This document shows, piece by piece, positions 54,758 to 64,000 of a stretch of DNA of 64,000 nt. The notes beneath the pieces are model-generated. The model did no database searches, had not been told where the DNA came from, and saw nothing but the letters and a program-made list of their open reading frames with translations. Every line of letters begins with the position of its first letter. Position 1 is the stretch's first letter. The DNA is taken from NCBI GenBank assembly GCA_015179125.1, contig WHVA01000036.1, positions 310,001 through 374,000 on the forward strand, given 5' to 3'. Made by a program: the position numbers and the translations under genes. This DNA comes from Gautieria morchelliformis (taxonomy: Eukaryota; Basidiomycota; Agaricomycetes; Gomphales; Gomphaceae).

Positions 54758-55122
54758 GAGAACTTCCACCAGTTCTGTTCACTTTGCCAGTTCCACTCCA
54801 ATTTCCGACTTCCGCTCTCGGAACAGTGTCGGAAATCAAGCGACTCGCGTAATAGGTGGCATCAAGGGTCGATCAAGGGTCAGGGAGGTCAGGGGGATGC
54901 AGGGTTGATGGCGAGTGCCAAGTGTTGTCCCTGGCTGCACAGCGTAGTATAATACGGGCTCGCTGACATTGGGGGTCCTTAGACTTTTCTCTTTGGATTT
55001 CCCCTTGTCAGGTGAGAATCCCCTCTCTTGTATACTCTGTTGTTCATTATACATACTTTGGATTTCCCCTTGTCAGTTGTGTGGTAGTGCGATCTCCACA
55101 ACCAGCCAGAGTTGCCCTTACA
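54758..55122 (+). repeat. Gypsy family-1 LTR fragment
   Basis: Joined directly to the family-2 LTR end. Reads from the U3 interior (GAGAACTTCCACCAGTTCTG) to TTACA, including the TATA-like box, AGACTTTTCT and the intron-like block. The first ~135 bp of the LTR are missing. Confidence 0.9.
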
Positions 55123-55282
55123 GAGACCTCTTCGAGTGCGGCGACCTGGGGGTCACCTTCGAGGGTGAAGATAGCCCTGCCAATAGTTGAGGCAGGATCC
55201 TGATGATTGCACCCCTTTGTGTGATATGTGGGGGGTTTGCCGCAGGGCAAATTTGTCAGGTTTCACAGCATCAGAATAACCG

Positions 55283-56191
55283 TCAGGGGTGGCCTGAGGG
55301 TAGACGAATGGAAAGGGATACTAAGGGTTCCAGGGGAATCCCGGTTGCGGCCAAGACCCTCCACCAGGAGGCGGAGGTGGGCCAGGTGGTCCAGGGGGCC
55401 CAGGAGGTCCGGGAGGCCCAATCAGAGGTACTCCAGCATGGGGCAAGCCTGAAAGGTGGCTGAGTGGGAGGCACAGGCCCACCAGGTGGGGCAGGAATCT
55501 GTGCTAAAGGTTGTTGCGGAGGTTGTCCCGCGAAGGGGTGAGGCTCTCCCACGAATTGAAGAGGTTCAGGCCTGCCAGGCAGGGCAGGAATCTGTGCTGG
55601 AGGTTGTTGCAGGGGTGGTTGACCCACAAAGGGGTGAGGTTGTCCCGCGAAGAGAGGTGGGGCACCTCCGAGTGGTGGCGCAGGCGCAGCATTTGGGTCA
55701 TAGTAAGGCATTCCCCCAAAAGCATAGCCAAGGTGTTGTCTGAGTCCAAGGTCAGTGTGATGTCCCTGATCCACTAAAGGCGCCTGGAGAGGAAGGCCTT
55801 GTTGGGAATCGGCTCTAAGGTGGTCACTGTGTACCAAATGGTGAGGACTGTGAGGAGCATGTGAATAGTGCAAAGAGGGATGTGAGTGATGTGAATGAGA
55901 TGAAGATTCATGCAAAGCAGGTGTGTGAGCCCGAAATCCTGCTTGTACAGGGGTGGTGTGCCCAGTGTTGAGAGGTGGTGTAGGACCCATATACGGAGGA
56001 CATTGGGCGTAGTGTACATCAAGAAATGGGTTCAGAGTATGACTTGGTGAAGCCGATGGCAAGTGGGGCCGTGCGAAGGCCGATTGTAATTGGGATCCTG
56101 AGGTACTGACAATCTGAGGGAGCCTAGAAGGGTAAGGTGGTTGAAAACTGCTGGGGTTCTGTGGACGATCACCAGGTGAATTAGGGGCCAT
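55283..56191 (-). CDS. Proline-rich ORF of unknown origin
   Basis: ATG at 56191 (MAPNSPGDRPQNPSSF). About 300 codons rich in Pro, His and Gln with internal repeats (AGQPPQQPLAQIPAPPGGPV / GQPPLQQPPAQIPALPGRPE). Near 55450 the neighbouring frame carries a collagen-like PPGPPGPPGPPGPP run, suggesting a frameshift into a continuation that reaches 55150 (AIFTLEGDPQVAALEEV). Low complexity prevents a family call. A proline-rich gag N-terminus of another LTR element is one possibility. Confidence 0.35.
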   Translation of the reverse strand: MAPNSPGDRPQNPSSFQPPYPSRLPQIVSTSGSQLQSAFARPHLPSASPSHTLNPFLDVHYAQCPPYMGPTPPLNTGHTTPVQAGFRAHTPALHESSSHSHHSHPSLHYSHAPHSPHHLVHSDHLRADSQQGLPLQAPLVDQGHHTDLGLRQHLGYAFGGMPYYDPNAAPAPPLGGAPPLFAGQPHPFVGQPPLQQPPAQIPALPGRPEPLQFVGEPHPFAGQPPQQPLAQIPAPPGGPVPPTQPPFRLAPCWSTSDWASRTSWAPWTTWPTSASWWRVLAATGIPLEPLVSLSIRLPSGHP

Positions 56192-56714
56192 TAAGCTGTG
56201 TAAGGGGTTGGAACTAGGCCTTGGATAGGGGAGTACTCGCCAAAAGTGGGTGGTGAGGTGAGAAGTGTTGTGTCATGACTTGTTTATTTCTTGTATCCAG
56301 TAACTCCATTCTGTCAAGGCAAAGGTAAAGTACAAAAACTCACCAGTGGTGCTCAAGTCCTCCTCTGGTCAAAGATAGAAATCTATAGGAGAGGGCTCAA
56401 GATGATGGTCACAGTGAGGTCAAGTATTGCACAAGATAGACATATGATAATTGAACTGGGGAATGTACATGCAAATGTAAACTACTTATACTGAATGCTC
56501 ATATGATGCTAATGAATAGGAAAGAGGCCATCTTGAGTCAGGGTTGGATAGGGGTCACAGTCAGGATACAAATAGATGAAACACAGATACAATGGAAGAG
56601 GAGAGGAGTGTGAACATGAAACAATGGAGGGGAAGAGGATAAAGGTACCCATGTAAGAAAACGTGCCTTGAGACCTGCATACGTGTTACCCTGCACGGAC
56701 TCTTCATCTGCTGG
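56192..56714. other. Intergenic
   Basis: No gene recognised on either strand; flank of the proline-rich ORF and of the tandem repeat. Confidence 0.4.
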
Positions 56715-57288
56715 GTTGATCCCACATGATCTACGGGTAGGACCTCCCATGAATGCATTCTGGTCATACAAACTCCTAAAGGGGTCGAGTCAGGAAGATG
56801 ATGGGGCCAGTGATGAGCCATCACGCTGGGTAAAGGATGTCGATCATGTTTGATGGCGTGCCTGCTGGCAAATGATGCGAATAGCGAATGGTCGTTTGGC
56901 GAATGCAGTGAAGAGCAAATGGAGCGAACATAGAGGGGGAGTGGCGAAGGGGAAAGTAGGGGTAGCTGGGTAAGGGAAATAAACGGGTCATGACAGGTTG
57001 ATCCCACACGATCTACAGGTAGGACATCTCGCAAATGCACTCTGGCCATAGGAACACTCAAAGAGGGTTGAGTCGAGGAGATGATGGGACCAGTGATGAA
57101 CCATCCAGCCAGGTAAAGGATGTCGATAAGGTTTGATGGTGTGCCTACTGGCGAATGATGGGAGTAGCAAATAACTGTTCGGTGAATCCAGTGAAGAGCG
57201 AACAGAGCGAACTCAGGTGTTCATACAGGAGGAGTGGTGAAGGGGAAAGTAGGAATAGCTGGGCAAGGGAAATAAACGGGTCATGACA
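56715..57288. repeat. 282-bp tandem duplication
   Basis: Two diverged copies, 56715-56996 and 56997-57288, both starting GTTGATCCCACA and ending GGGAAATAAACGGGTCATGACAG. Minus-strand reading frames differ between copies, so selection for protein is unlikely. Confidence 0.8.
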
Positions 57289-58317
57289 GGGTATTAGCAT
57301 GTGACAAGCTGAGATTGAACTGACTTCCCTTTTTCACAAGAGTAAGCACTCTGCTAGCTATATGCGACTCAAGAGAAAACAACCACTGGGCCTGATTTTG
57401 AAGAGTAAGCACTTGTAGACCATCGCTTTTGCACTTAAAAAATGTTCCCAACAACAGTCTCAAAAAAAACAAAAAAAAATTGGAGCTTTTCTTGAGTTCA
57501 AATATGTACTGAAAATAAGTTCTATATTTTGGGAAAATCTGGAATGCTATAACAGTACGAATTGGAACTGAGATTCGGGGCAAGTGCATTGGGCGCGTAT
57601 TTTAAGTTCTGATCGTTCCTACAGTGTGTTTCAACGCTCATGGAGCGTGCGTGGCAAACTGCCGCTGACACTTCAGTATGAGATGGAAACTACTGTAATT
57701 ATTATATGACATAGGGCGATGTCCCAATAGATATAAACGGGAAGGAAACAAAAAAAAAACTAAAACACTCTGAGTGGAGACTGACCACAAACGAACGGAT
57801 AAGTGCATCCCGGGAAGAGAGACATCAAATGGATTCTCGCTGGGTGCGTGCTGCGTGCCTGACATGAAGGGAAGCGGGCGACAGCGAGAAGAAGCGAGCA
57901 ACAGTGCAAAGTGAAGCTGGCAACAGCGCAAAGGGAAGCGGGCAACAGCGAGAAGAAGCGAGCAACAGCGCGAAGGGAAGCGTGTTGCAGTGGCTGCACA
58001 TAGCCGGGCAGGGGCCAGACTCCTGGCTGCTGGCTCATCGTGGGAACATGAAGCATCGAGATCTCTCCGATCCAGACGTACAAGCAAGTTACACAATACT
58101 TACCAGTTCAGTCGACCGATCGACTACAAGCTAATCACGAAGGCCGCAAGGGGAAAGACATCACCTACGTTGCAACTTGCCACCACGTGCACCGTGTGGC
58201 GACCCCTGTCTTGGTACGACTGCTTTGGTACTGATCTACAACACCTTCATGGCGAACGTCCTTCGGCGACTCCCTTTTATGGTACTGTTTTCCGGAAGTG
58301 TTACTGTACAATAATTG
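57289..58317. other. Non-coding; poly-A tailed sequence and short repeats
   Basis: The hairpin ACATAGGGCGATGTCCC at 57710 and an A10 run at 57750-57759 resemble the tail at 28220-28280. Imperfect repeats of GCGAGAAGAAGCGAGCAACAG lie at about 57885-57975. No protein family recognised. 58140-58290 repeats, inverted, the sequence 13360-13500. Confidence 0.45.
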
Positions 58318-59380
58318 AGTGAACTTGAACTCCACGCGGTGCGTATCCACAGTATACTGTACCCGTGTCACAACAATTAAAGGTATTTACCAAAGGAGTC
58401 CTTGTAAATCTATTGTCAACGTGGTGTAGCTAGCTAGAGGCCTTTTCTTCAGAGACTGGCAACTGGATGTTCATCTCGATTTTCATCTTCAAGGGTGACA
58501 GGAGGTTAGCCACACTCCACCGTTGGATAATGAGTAGGCAGTACTAACCGGAAACGGCCTTCCACATGGACCGTAAGGCACATTCAGAAGGGAAAGATGA
58601 CACGTGTCATTATAAGCTTGCCGTTGTCTATGTTGAATGGCAATAACCTGGTCACCACAATGTGCTACGCCGGCACGTTCATCACAGGACGTGAGTTTAT
58701 GGATTCGCCGCCGTAGGCGAGCCTCGGTGCCGACCTCATTATTTCCCGTCGCCGTATTACCGACAGTCGGTGAGTTTCTGACCCATTCCGAGAATACTTT
58801 CACCGTGGTCATGTTCCTGTGCTATGTCGCCACCTGCTTCACAGGATGTGAGCTTATGCGTCCTTCTATGCTCTACGCCTCTGCTCACAACCTTATTTTC
58901 GTTGGTGTTCCGTCTCCATGGCAAGGTTGATTTCAAGGGTGAGCATCTTATGTACGTTGATACCGACGCGCTTGCTGAAAATCACGCCCGAATTGTTCAA
59001 AGATGTTCTCAAACGTTTCATTCCTGATGTCATATTCCATTCTCAGGGCCAGGACGAGGAGCAAGTACGAGACCACTATCAGATCGTGCGTGCTCCTATT
59101 TTTCACAAAAGAATTTGTGCCTGCCCTTCAGGTGTCACATTTCTTCAAATGGCGACGCTTTCTATAAGCGGTTCCTGGGTCAACGCATGGTCTACACTTC
59201 AGGGGTCGTGAGGCTAGGGCGTTAAAAACCATACGTCGATTAAAGTCACCCCCAAAAAGGAGATATCGTAAGCCACCCTAGGCTTAACTTTTCATAAGTC
59301 TAACTATCCTGGCAGTTCATGGTGTTCGCGCAGACGATTGCCCACATGCTAGATCTACAATCAAGTGCCAAATGACATGG
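58318..59380 (+). pseudogene. Sphingolipid C9-methyltransferase-like pseudogene C (internally deleted)
   Basis: The 5' part (58318-58510) is almost the same as 62345-62510. N-terminal exons near 58640-58800 (SLFPVAVLPTVG) correspond to relic A. VDFKG with a GTGAG donor lies near 58935, PDVIFHSQGQDEEQVRDHYQ near 59030-59085, and a YTSG-like end near 59200. Directly after that comes the last exon and 3' flank (GTTAAAAACCATACGTCGAT at 59220), so SAM-binding and C-terminal domains are deleted. Several frameshifts. Not functional. Confidence 0.62.
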
Positions 59381-59663
59381 TAACAGAGATGTTACCCCAC
59401 TCGTCAGCATGATACCTCGTGCGTCACGCCACGAGCAAATCTCGACAAAATCCTTGGCGCACACAATGAAAAAAATCTATAATTAGGTCCAGACACAAGT
59501 CTCAGTCGGAAAACCGTGCAAACGGCCAATAAGCCCCAACGGAAATATATATTTATCGACAAGGTCTGATAGAACACGAAAGCTTCATAAAAAGCACCAC
59601 CGAGCTCGCATTATCGGATGTACTGCTACGACATAGACATAATCGAATCACACTATCAAACTC

Positions 59664-60741
59664 TTATTTCACCTGCTTGCTTTTCGTGAGGCAGCGCCTT
59701 GCATGCATATCACGGTAATCTTTACGAGCATACCGTTTGTGGCTGGTGGACAGAAACATAAATACCCAAACTACAAGGGAAGAGCAACAGTATGCTTACC
59801 AGATAGTACACTGGAAGATCTTGCCTCGGTTTTTCGCATTGACGTGGCGGATCGCATCCTGTTTGTGCGCAAAGTATTTTCCACTGTAAGATCAATAAGG
59901 ATGAAAACTGGCAAGGCCTAGGGATTGAGATAGACGTACCAGGTGATGCATATGAAGGGCTTCAGCTCCTTCAGGTGGATGCGGCGAATATGAGATATGG
60001 CCTCTCGCCTCGTGTCGAAGTGACCTTGGTGGAAACAGCTCGGGTCGTTACAACGATGGCGTGTCTGGCCCTCGACTTTGGTCGTGGTGATGTACCCTTT
60101 AAGTTCGGATGTCTTCGTAATGGTGCCAACCGGCATGTAAATGTGTTGGGGATGTCCGGGAGTGACGGCAGGGGGAATACTCGGACCAAGCTGGCCGGAC
60201 GCTTGTCAAGAATCACCATGAGAAGATGAAATTTTTACACAGTAAATCTGGAAGAAATACTAGGTGTATCTTCTATATCCGTGAGCTTGTCTGATGTATG
60301 CGATATCAATGATGTCGATTCTATTGATGTGACAAGATACAACATGCAAGACTCACCAGCGGCATCCCCTTTGTCCAGGTTGGGAGCTGCAGTAAGGGTG
60401 ATATATTTCAGGTCTCGTGCTCTGCCAGCGATAGAATCAAATACCAAAGATGTCCTGGCCCACAGTGAAACCAAAGGGGGCGATGTCTGGGAGAAAGACT
60501 GTGAGGTTAGGTGCTGTGCATCTCTGAGATGAATAACTAGATGAGAATGAATGAGCACACTCACGAGTATCGTTTGCTGTATGAGAGTGGTTGGCATCTA
60601 TGACGGCAGCAACACGAGGTGTGAGGGAACATAAGGACGAGGGGGGACATGTTGAGACGAACCATTGGTTAGCCATGGCGCATGCTCGTCCAAAATGAAG
60701 ATCAGCTCGTTGCTGGAAATGGAGCTATGGGATGGGTGCAT
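59664..60741 (-). pseudogene. C2H2 zinc-finger copy ZF5, 2-bp deletion in exon 3
   Basis: Minus-strand model on the family pattern: 60741-60663, 60597-60565, 60523-60445, 60386-60357, 60290-60261, 60201-59940, 59883-59800, 59742-59664. All exons keep family length except exon 3 (79 nt instead of 81, GCACAGC for GCACACAGC), which shifts the frame if intron 2 is removed. If intron 2 (41 nt) is retained, the frame is restored without a stop, adding 13 codons. Fingers intact: CNDPSCFHQGHFDTRREAIS, CITCGKYFAHKQDAIRH, CTICHKRYARKDYRDMHARR. Either a young pseudogene or a gene that now depends on intron retention. Confidence 0.72.
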
Positions 60742-61726
60742 TGGATAGTGTCAATGAGTTGTGCTGTAACATACAATGGGGGGAATGAAACGATAGTAGG
60801 ATGAGGCGTACCAGACGCGCATTATATGGCGGCGATTTGTTGCAAAGCCAGCGCGCTTCGTGGCAGGCCTGGCAGGGAGTGCTCATATCAAGCCAGTTGA
60901 GGTTCCGGGGACATGTACATGTAAACATAAACATGCTTCAAGTAACCGACGAGGCGCGATCCTTATCTCGACGCGGCCGAGGCGCAAATTATCATTAGAG
61001 TAGGCGTATAGACATCTTCCCAAAAGGTTTCAGGAACACTGCCTCATATTGCCTAATCCGGTCGCGTCCATGGGGTGATGACCTGCAGTGACAGATGCGT
61101 CTGCACCGAACAATTCAGGACATTACGTCATCAGACTTCTTATGGTAATCAGGCGGTCAAGGCGACGCGGCTCGCCCAGCCATGATGTCATCCGTCGCCG
61201 CGTCAGCCACACTCGTGACCTACCATGCGCCTCGAAGGCAGCTCTCTCACATCGCGTTCACTTCTTTGTTTTTCTTCCTTCCTTGCTTCCTTCTATCACC
61301 CCTGCTCAGGGTACGCTACGCCTGCAACCGCGTTGTTCGCGAGTGCATCCATGGCATCTGGCTCGGTAGCGCGAGTTCGAGCGTGAGCGGGCATGTGAGC
61401 ATCAGTGTGGGCCCGTGGGGTGCGTTGGAGGTGCGGGGGATGTGGAGAGGTGACGTGGGGCGGTGGAGTGGCCGAGTGGGCGGTGCGTGTGATGATGGGT
61501 TGCGCGGCGCGTGTGGCGGCTCGTGCATATGGCGGTCAGTTGGTATACCAAGTCAACTACCACGCGCGCGCCCAAGTGTCAAAAATGCAAATGGCGCGGG
61601 CTTGTGTGAAGGCGCGGGATTGCGCAAAAGTGCGTTATCTATGCGCGCGCGATTTCCTTGCAATAACGCCCCGCGCACCTGTACAGCACCTATTTGTCAT
61701 CCAGTTAGCCGCCAACACACATGTGA
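60742..61726. other. ZF5 promoter remnant and intergenic DNA
   Basis: ZF5 upstream (minus sense): GCGCTGGCTTTGC followed by CATATAATG near 60820-60850. The dyad is eroded near 60945-60980 (CGACGAGG and CTCGACGC remain). 61200-61700 is GC-rich with alternating GCGCGC; no gene recognised. Confidence 0.45.
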
Positions 61727-61950
61727 TGTTAGTAATCGGGACGATGACATCGCCGAGGCAGAGCCGGCACACACTTAGCCGGAGGTTCGAGATCGTTCTC
61801 GACCCCGGGTTGCTGGTGCACCGGCATCGCATCGGCACAGCAGCTCGAAGAGATTGGTAATACAATGGACTTCATATTTTGTATATAAAGGCAGAACGAT
61901 CTACTTGAGATCGTAGTGTAACAGACTATTATTTACTCCTTCGTTCCACA
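61727..61950 (+). repeat. Solo copia LTR (copia-B family)
   Basis: 224 bp, TGTTAGTAATCGGG...TTCCACA, flanked by TGTGA on both sides (61722-61726 and 61951-61955). Intact duplication with a single LTR is the product of LTR-LTR recombination. Carries a few C-to-T changes against copia-B. Confidence 0.95.
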
Positions 61951-62344
61951 TGTGAGGGGCTAACTTAGTTATTCCTGATGTCCATGCCGCGGCCCCACCT
62001 CGTCTTGAGTAGCAGTGGTGACTTGTGTGTCCATGCTGTGTGGATCCGCAACTCGCCGGCAATCGGAATACCTCCGGACGTCGATGAGCACGACGCAACC
62101 TGTAAAAAAATAATTCTGTGCAGAATAAAATAGTATAAATATCAGCGAGATACCTTAAATGTGGCAGAGGCCTTCCCACGCTCCGCCCCGGAGTCTGACG
62201 CACACCACATCTGACGCGAGACCATCTTACAACTTAGTGTTCCCGATTTCAATTCGTTGACTTTCTACTTTCGCCGTTTGAAATAGACTTGGTTGTTGAG
62301 CACCGTAAGCGCCACTTTTCGCCCCTGTGCATCGCTCGCGCTAA
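61951..62344. other. Intergenic
   Basis: No gene recognised. TTCCCACGCTCCGCCCCGGA near 62173 also occurs inverted near 30290, part of the shared methyltransferase 5' region. Confidence 0.4.
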
Positions 62345-63690
62345 CTTGAACCCCACGCGGTGCGTATCCACAGTATACTGTACCCGTGTCACAACAATTA
62401 AAGGTATTTACCAAAGGAGTCCTTGTAAATCTATTGTCAACGTGGTGTAGCTAGCTAGAGGCCGTTTCTTCAGAGACTTGGCAACTGGATGTTCATCTCG
62501 ATTTTTACCGGCAAGGGTGACAGGAGGTTAGGCGTAGCTAGTACTAACGGCAAACTGCCTTCCGTCTGACCCATTCCTCGAGAATCCCTTCATGAACCCT
62601 GCTCATGTTCCTGTGCTTCGTCACCATCTGCTTCACAGAATGTGAGCTATGCTTCCTTCTATGCTCTGCGCCTCTGCTCACAACTTGTTTTCCGTTGGTG
62701 TTCCATGATGCTTACTTCGATGGCAAGGTCGATTTCAAGGGTGAGCGTCATATGTACGTTTATACCCACGCCCCTGCTGAAACCCGTACAGGTTATGTGG
62801 TGGACATTATGGTTCTCTGTCATGATTGGGCCAGATTCAACTGTCGCTCGAGATGGCTGAGATACACATTGCAGATATAGTTGAATCAAGTGAGTATTGA
62901 GGTGGTAGCAGCATATCGGCAAGGCGCTATGGGTCGTTTTTGAGGCATGTGTATGATTTGCTAGATGATGACGGGACATTTGTCTTCCAAGTTGTTTGCC
63001 TAGGCAATAGGAAGACCTCGTCTGGTATGCTAGGGGAAAATCCCTTGTCATCCCAACTCACCTGCTTTCAACTATCCAGGAGCATGTTCATGAATAAATA
63101 TATTTTTCCAGGTGCTGACGCTAGCTGTTCCCTCGGTTGGGTAATAACACAGGTGAGTGCAGTACTCTCTTCTTCCCTGTACTGATCACATGTACGAATT
63201 GCAGCTCGAGGCCGCCGGTTTCGAAGTTGAGAACGTCGAGGTTTCAGGCGTCCACTATTCAGCCACCATTTATAGGTGGTACAAAAACTGACTTTCTATT
63301 AAAGGCAAGGTGATCGCCAAGTACGGGGAGCGCTGGTATACGATATGGGTATATTTTTTTAAAACTATTGTGGGGCGGTAAATAATCCATTCGCCACTCT
63401 CTTTCCTCTGCCATTTGATCTTGACGTCATCAACCTACCCAGCCAAGGCGGATCTGCGGCTTTCAAGATTACGCTCCACAAAATCTAATCGTATCGAGGG
63501 CGTTAAAAACCATACGTCGATTAAAGTCACCCCAAAAAGGAGGTAAGCCACCCTAGCTTTCGCTTTTCATATGTCTAACTATCCTGGCAGTCCCTTCGTC
63601 TGATTTACTCATGGTGTTCGCGCATATGATTGCCTACATGCTAGATCTACAACCGAGTGCCAAATGACATGGTAACTAGCATATGATGCG
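62345..63690 (+). pseudogene. Sphingolipid C9-methyltransferase-like pseudogene D (core deleted)
   Basis: Plus strand: VFHDAYFDGKVDFKG near 62700 with GTGAGC donor, CHDWARFN near 62820, then a jump to HVYDLLDDDGTFVFQV near 62945, MFMNKYIFPGADASCSLGWV near 63085-63145, intron (GTGAGT...TTGCAG, about 63153-63205), LEAAGFEVENVEVSGVHYSA near 63210, YRWYKN-stop, then GKVIAKYGERWYTIW near 63306 and a decayed tail ending near 63545. The SAM-binding part between WARFN and HVYDLL is missing. In-frame stops and frameshifts present. The family identification rests on these blocks in the right order. Confidence 0.7.
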
Positions 63691-64000
63691 TTTTGGGTTC
63701 CTTTGTTGGAATGGGTGTTTCGAGTGACTCCTCTCGCTATTAGGCTTTTGGTCGCGAATGCAGTGCAGGATGTGAATCGGTCAAGCTCTATAGCCCTGCT
63801 TCTGGAAGCCCATGGATATTTGTCTCGAGAACTACTTTTTTTTTGTCTCCCATCCACTGGGCAGCCATAGTAGCACTCGCGGCAAATACCTGCCCGGTCT
63901 CTACGAACGCAAGGCTGCCCACTTCTCAAGTCATGGGACCACTCTGTTTCCAAGGCCGTCTTTGTACTGCACGACGTTGACATACATTTACTCCTTCTAC
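63691..64000. other. 3' flank of pseudogene D
   Basis: Inverted counterpart of 28680-28870 (shared GTGACTCCTCTCGCTATT, TTTGGTCGCGAATGCAGTGC). No gene seen before the window ends. Confidence 0.5.

Noticed and set aside
57638-58096. 152-codon minus ORF, Cys/Leu-rich
   Set aside because: No family recognised; it is generated by local GCGAGAAGAAGCGAGCAACAG repeats.

Overview
The window looks like a repeat-rich accessory region of a filamentous basidiomycete, most likely an Agaricomycete. The signs are: small GT-AG introns of 41-65 nt in the host-type genes; chromodomain Ty3/gypsy and Ty1/copia LTR retrotransposons; a Helitron-type ORF fragment; a SWIM-finger relic; and relics of a fungal-type sphingolipid C9-methyltransferase and a cytochrome P450. 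No prokaryotic, viral or CRISPR feature was seen, and no rRNA or tRNA gene was recognised. The species cannot be named from the sequence alone.

Layout. 1-3642: gypsy-A (minus strand, cut by the window start), with an inverted block in its protease region, inserted in a Helitron ORF fragment (3643-4835). 4836-9108: gypsy-B (plus, lacking its 5' part), abutting copia-A (minus, 9109-11802, heavily mutated). 12051-13500: methyltransferase pseudogene A. 13563-24241: copia-B, a very young full-length element (identical LTRs, TSD TGATA), interrupted by gypsy-C (17096-23275, TSD ACCTC, LTRs two differences apart). 24242-41576: a host-like island with four intact-looking C2H2 zinc-finger genes of one family (26354, 31773, 34238, 36321), a methyltransferase relic, a P450 relic, one small unknown gene and a SWIM-finger relic. 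41577-54757: a composite made of copia-C, a copia-E fragment and gypsy-D (second gypsy family, old), the last interrupted by young copia-D (48561-53813, TSD CACCC). 54758-55122: a gypsy family-1 LTR piece. 55283-57300: a proline-rich ORF and a tandem repeat. 58318-64000: two more methyltransferase pseudogenes around a fifth, minus-strand zinc-finger copy and a solo copia LTR (TSD TGTGA).

How the parts relate. Nesting gives an order of events: gypsy-D and the copia-C/E fusions are old; copia-B, gypsy-C and copia-D are recent. Gypsy family 1 carries a leader that can pair with its own primer-binding site (Tf1/sushi-like self-priming) and an apparent 62-63-nt intron inside the LTR, which is cleanly absent from gypsy-A. 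The copia elements instead carry a PBS complementary to the anticodon arm of initiator tRNA-Met. In copia-D the gag start codon lies inside that PBS. The zinc-finger genes share an eight-exon pattern and a core promoter; three of them also share a perfect 8-bp dyad (GCGACGAG / CTCGTCGC) about 105 bp upstream of the TATA box.
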